A DNA stretch of 35,519 nucleotides from Sphingomonas sanguinis (lineage in GTDB: Bacteria > Pseudomonadota > Alphaproteobacteria > Sphingomonadales > Sphingomonadaceae), in assembly GCF_001476905.1 (NCBI RefSeq), contig NZ_LDTE01000137.1, positions 1-35,519 of the forward strand, read 5' to 3'. The notes beneath the pieces were generated by a model. The model was not told where the DNA came from, did not search any database, and saw only the letters and a program-made list of their open reading frames with translations. The translations under genes and the position numbers were made by a program. Numbering within the stretch: the first letter of the stretch is position 1; the number at the start of each line of letters is the position of its first letter. Below, piece after piece: positions 34,702 to 35,519 of the stretch.

Positions 34702-35519
34702 ATGATGCTCGGGCACGACGTTCAGGCCCATGTTCGCGACGCATTGCGGCAATGTCGGCGGCACCTCGCCGCCGCCGCAGGGTTCAGCGCGCTGGTCAAT
34801 CTGCTCTATATCGCGCCGACGCTGTACATGCTGCAGGTCTATGACCGCGTGGTGCCGACCCAGGGGGTGCAGACGCTGCTCTTCCTGACGGCCGTGCTGC
34901 TGTTCGCGCTGGCGACGCTGTCGCTGCTCGACCGGGTGCGCAGCCGGCTGCTGGTGCGCGCGGGTGTCCAGCTCGACACCGCGCTATCGCCCCTGATCCT
35001 CGATGCGACGCTCGGGCGGCCCGACCTGCCGGGCGCGCGCGCGGCGCTGCGCGAATTCGACACGATGCGCGGTACGCTGACCGGACCGGGCATACTCGCG
35101 CTGTTCGACGCGCCTTGGGTGCCGATCTATCTGCTGGTCTGCTTCCTGGTCCATCCCTGGATCGGCGTGGTGGCCGTGCTCGGCTGCGTCGCGTTGCCGG
35201 TGATCGCCTGGCTCAACGAGCGCGCCACCCATCACCGGCTCGATATCGCGCAGCAGGTCGCCAGCCAATCCTATGCCAGCCAGGACGCGCTGCTCGGCGC
35301 AGCGGACAGCATCCGCGCGCTCGGCATGCGACGCGCGATGGTGGCGCGCCAGTTGCGCCAGCGGCGCGCCATGCTGATCGCCCAGACCGAGGCGAACTTC
35401 GCGGCGGGCGGCTTCCTCACCGCGGGCAAGTTCGTGCGGCTGGCATTGCAGTCGCTGGCGCTCGGGCTCGGCGCATGGCTGGCGGTGGATAACCAGATTT
35501 CGGGCGGCGCGATCTTCGC
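34702..35519 (+). CDS. Type I secretion system permease/ATPase (PrtD family), 3' truncated
   Basis: The open frame runs from ATG 34702 (or 34705, or GTG 34699) to the window edge, 272 codons, without a stop. Only the membrane part of the ABC exporter is visible. It has a first membrane helix with the PrtD-type motif LYIAPTLYMLQVYDRVVPTQ (residues 35-54), a second helix (LLFLTAVLLFALATLSLL), a helix pair near 137-175 (APWVPIYLLVCFLVHPWIGV...) and a coupling segment GAADSIRALGMRRAM. The nucleotide-binding domain must lie beyond the window. It should export the RTX nuclease encoded 89 nt upstream, together with a membrane fusion protein and an outer membrane channel expected further right. No clear Shine-Dalgarno sequence is seen. 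Confidence 0.9.
   Translation, partial: MMLGHDVQAHVRDALRQCRRHLAAAAGFSALVNLLYIAPTLYMLQVYDRVVPTQGVQTLLFLTAVLLFALATLSLLDRVRSRLLVRAGVQLDTALSPLILDATLGRPDLPGARAALREFDTMRGTLTGPGILALFDAPWVPIYLLVCFLVHPWIGVVAVLGCVALPVIAWLNERATHHRLDIAQQVASQSYASQDALLGAADSIRALGMRRAMVARQLRQRRAMLIAQTEANFAAGGFLTAGKFVRLALQSLALGLGAWLAVDNQISGGAIF

Noticed and set aside
32807..34744. 645-codon open frame antisense to the RTX nuclease
   Set aside because: It mirrors the repetitive cadherin and RTX parts, which by codon symmetry give open antisense frames. The product is low-complexity and has no domain.
1..35519. tRNA, rRNA, insertion sequences, prophage genes, CRISPR arrays
   Set aside because: No cloverleaf, transposase, integrase, terminal repeat pair or regularly spaced repeat was seen when reading both strands.

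Overview
The window looks like a chromosomal segment of a sphingomonad (Alphaproteobacteria, Sphingomonas-like). The DNA is GC-rich with GC-rich third codon positions. It carries two large TonB-dependent receptors with sphingomonad-type plugs, and a receptor / flavin-dependent halogenase / SapC / cupin cluster of the kind typical of Sphingomonadales, Caulobacterales and Xanthomonas. No phage, insertion sequence, CRISPR, tRNA or rRNA was seen. Species cannot be named from the sequence alone.

Region 1 (1-2561) is the 3' part of a tripartite efflux operon: a periplasmic adaptor that enters from the left edge and a NodT-type outer membrane lipoprotein, overlapping by 8 nt. The inner-membrane pump is not in the window. 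A hairpin at 2577-2608 separates it from the converging next operon.

Region 2 (2698-16268) is a glycan-utilisation locus built around one divergent promoter region (about 7139-7321). Leftward run a secreted GH3 glycosidase, an MFS transporter and a polysaccharide-deacetylase-like protein. Rightward run a TonB-dependent receptor, a tryptophan-halogenase-like flavoprotein, a SapC protein, a JmjC/cupin_8 protein, a second halogenase-like flavoprotein and a LacI-family regulator. From the first halogenase to the second, the genes overlap or abut. Two inverted copies of GAGAACGTTCAC lie in the divergent region. They fit the recognition helix of the encoded LacI protein, so the locus probably carries its own autoregulated switch. 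The likely sequence of events is uptake by the receptor, hydrolysis by GH3 and import by the MFS carrier. The role of the halogenase/SapC/cupin module is unknown.

Region 3 (16590-21372) holds a methyl-accepting chemotaxis protein and a convergent second TonB-dependent receptor, separated by a nested hairpin. Region 4 (21956-25287) has three overlapping genes of unknown function (a four-helix membrane protein, an exported protein and a small membrane-anchored protein). They converge on, and overlap the 3' end of, a membrane-anchored VAO-type FAD oxidase. A broken small lipoprotein gene and about 390 bp without a recognisable gene follow.

Region 5 (25943-29228) looks like a zinc-limitation module: an NTF2-like protein and two divergent COG0523 (ZNG/CobW-type) GTPases around a 21-bp palindrome that resembles a Zur box. 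A short gene just upstream of the leftward GTPase appears frameshifted at a T4 run.

Region 6 (29669-35519) encodes a 1647-residue RTX protein with a duplicated lamin-tail/Calx-beta module, an ExeM-like endonuclease/exonuclease/phosphatase domain, cadherin-like repeats and a calcium-binding RTX tail. After a strong terminator comes the start of a PrtD-type type I secretion ABC transporter, which runs off the right edge. This is most simply a secreted DNase with its own exporter. A PhoB-like half site upstream hints at phosphate control.
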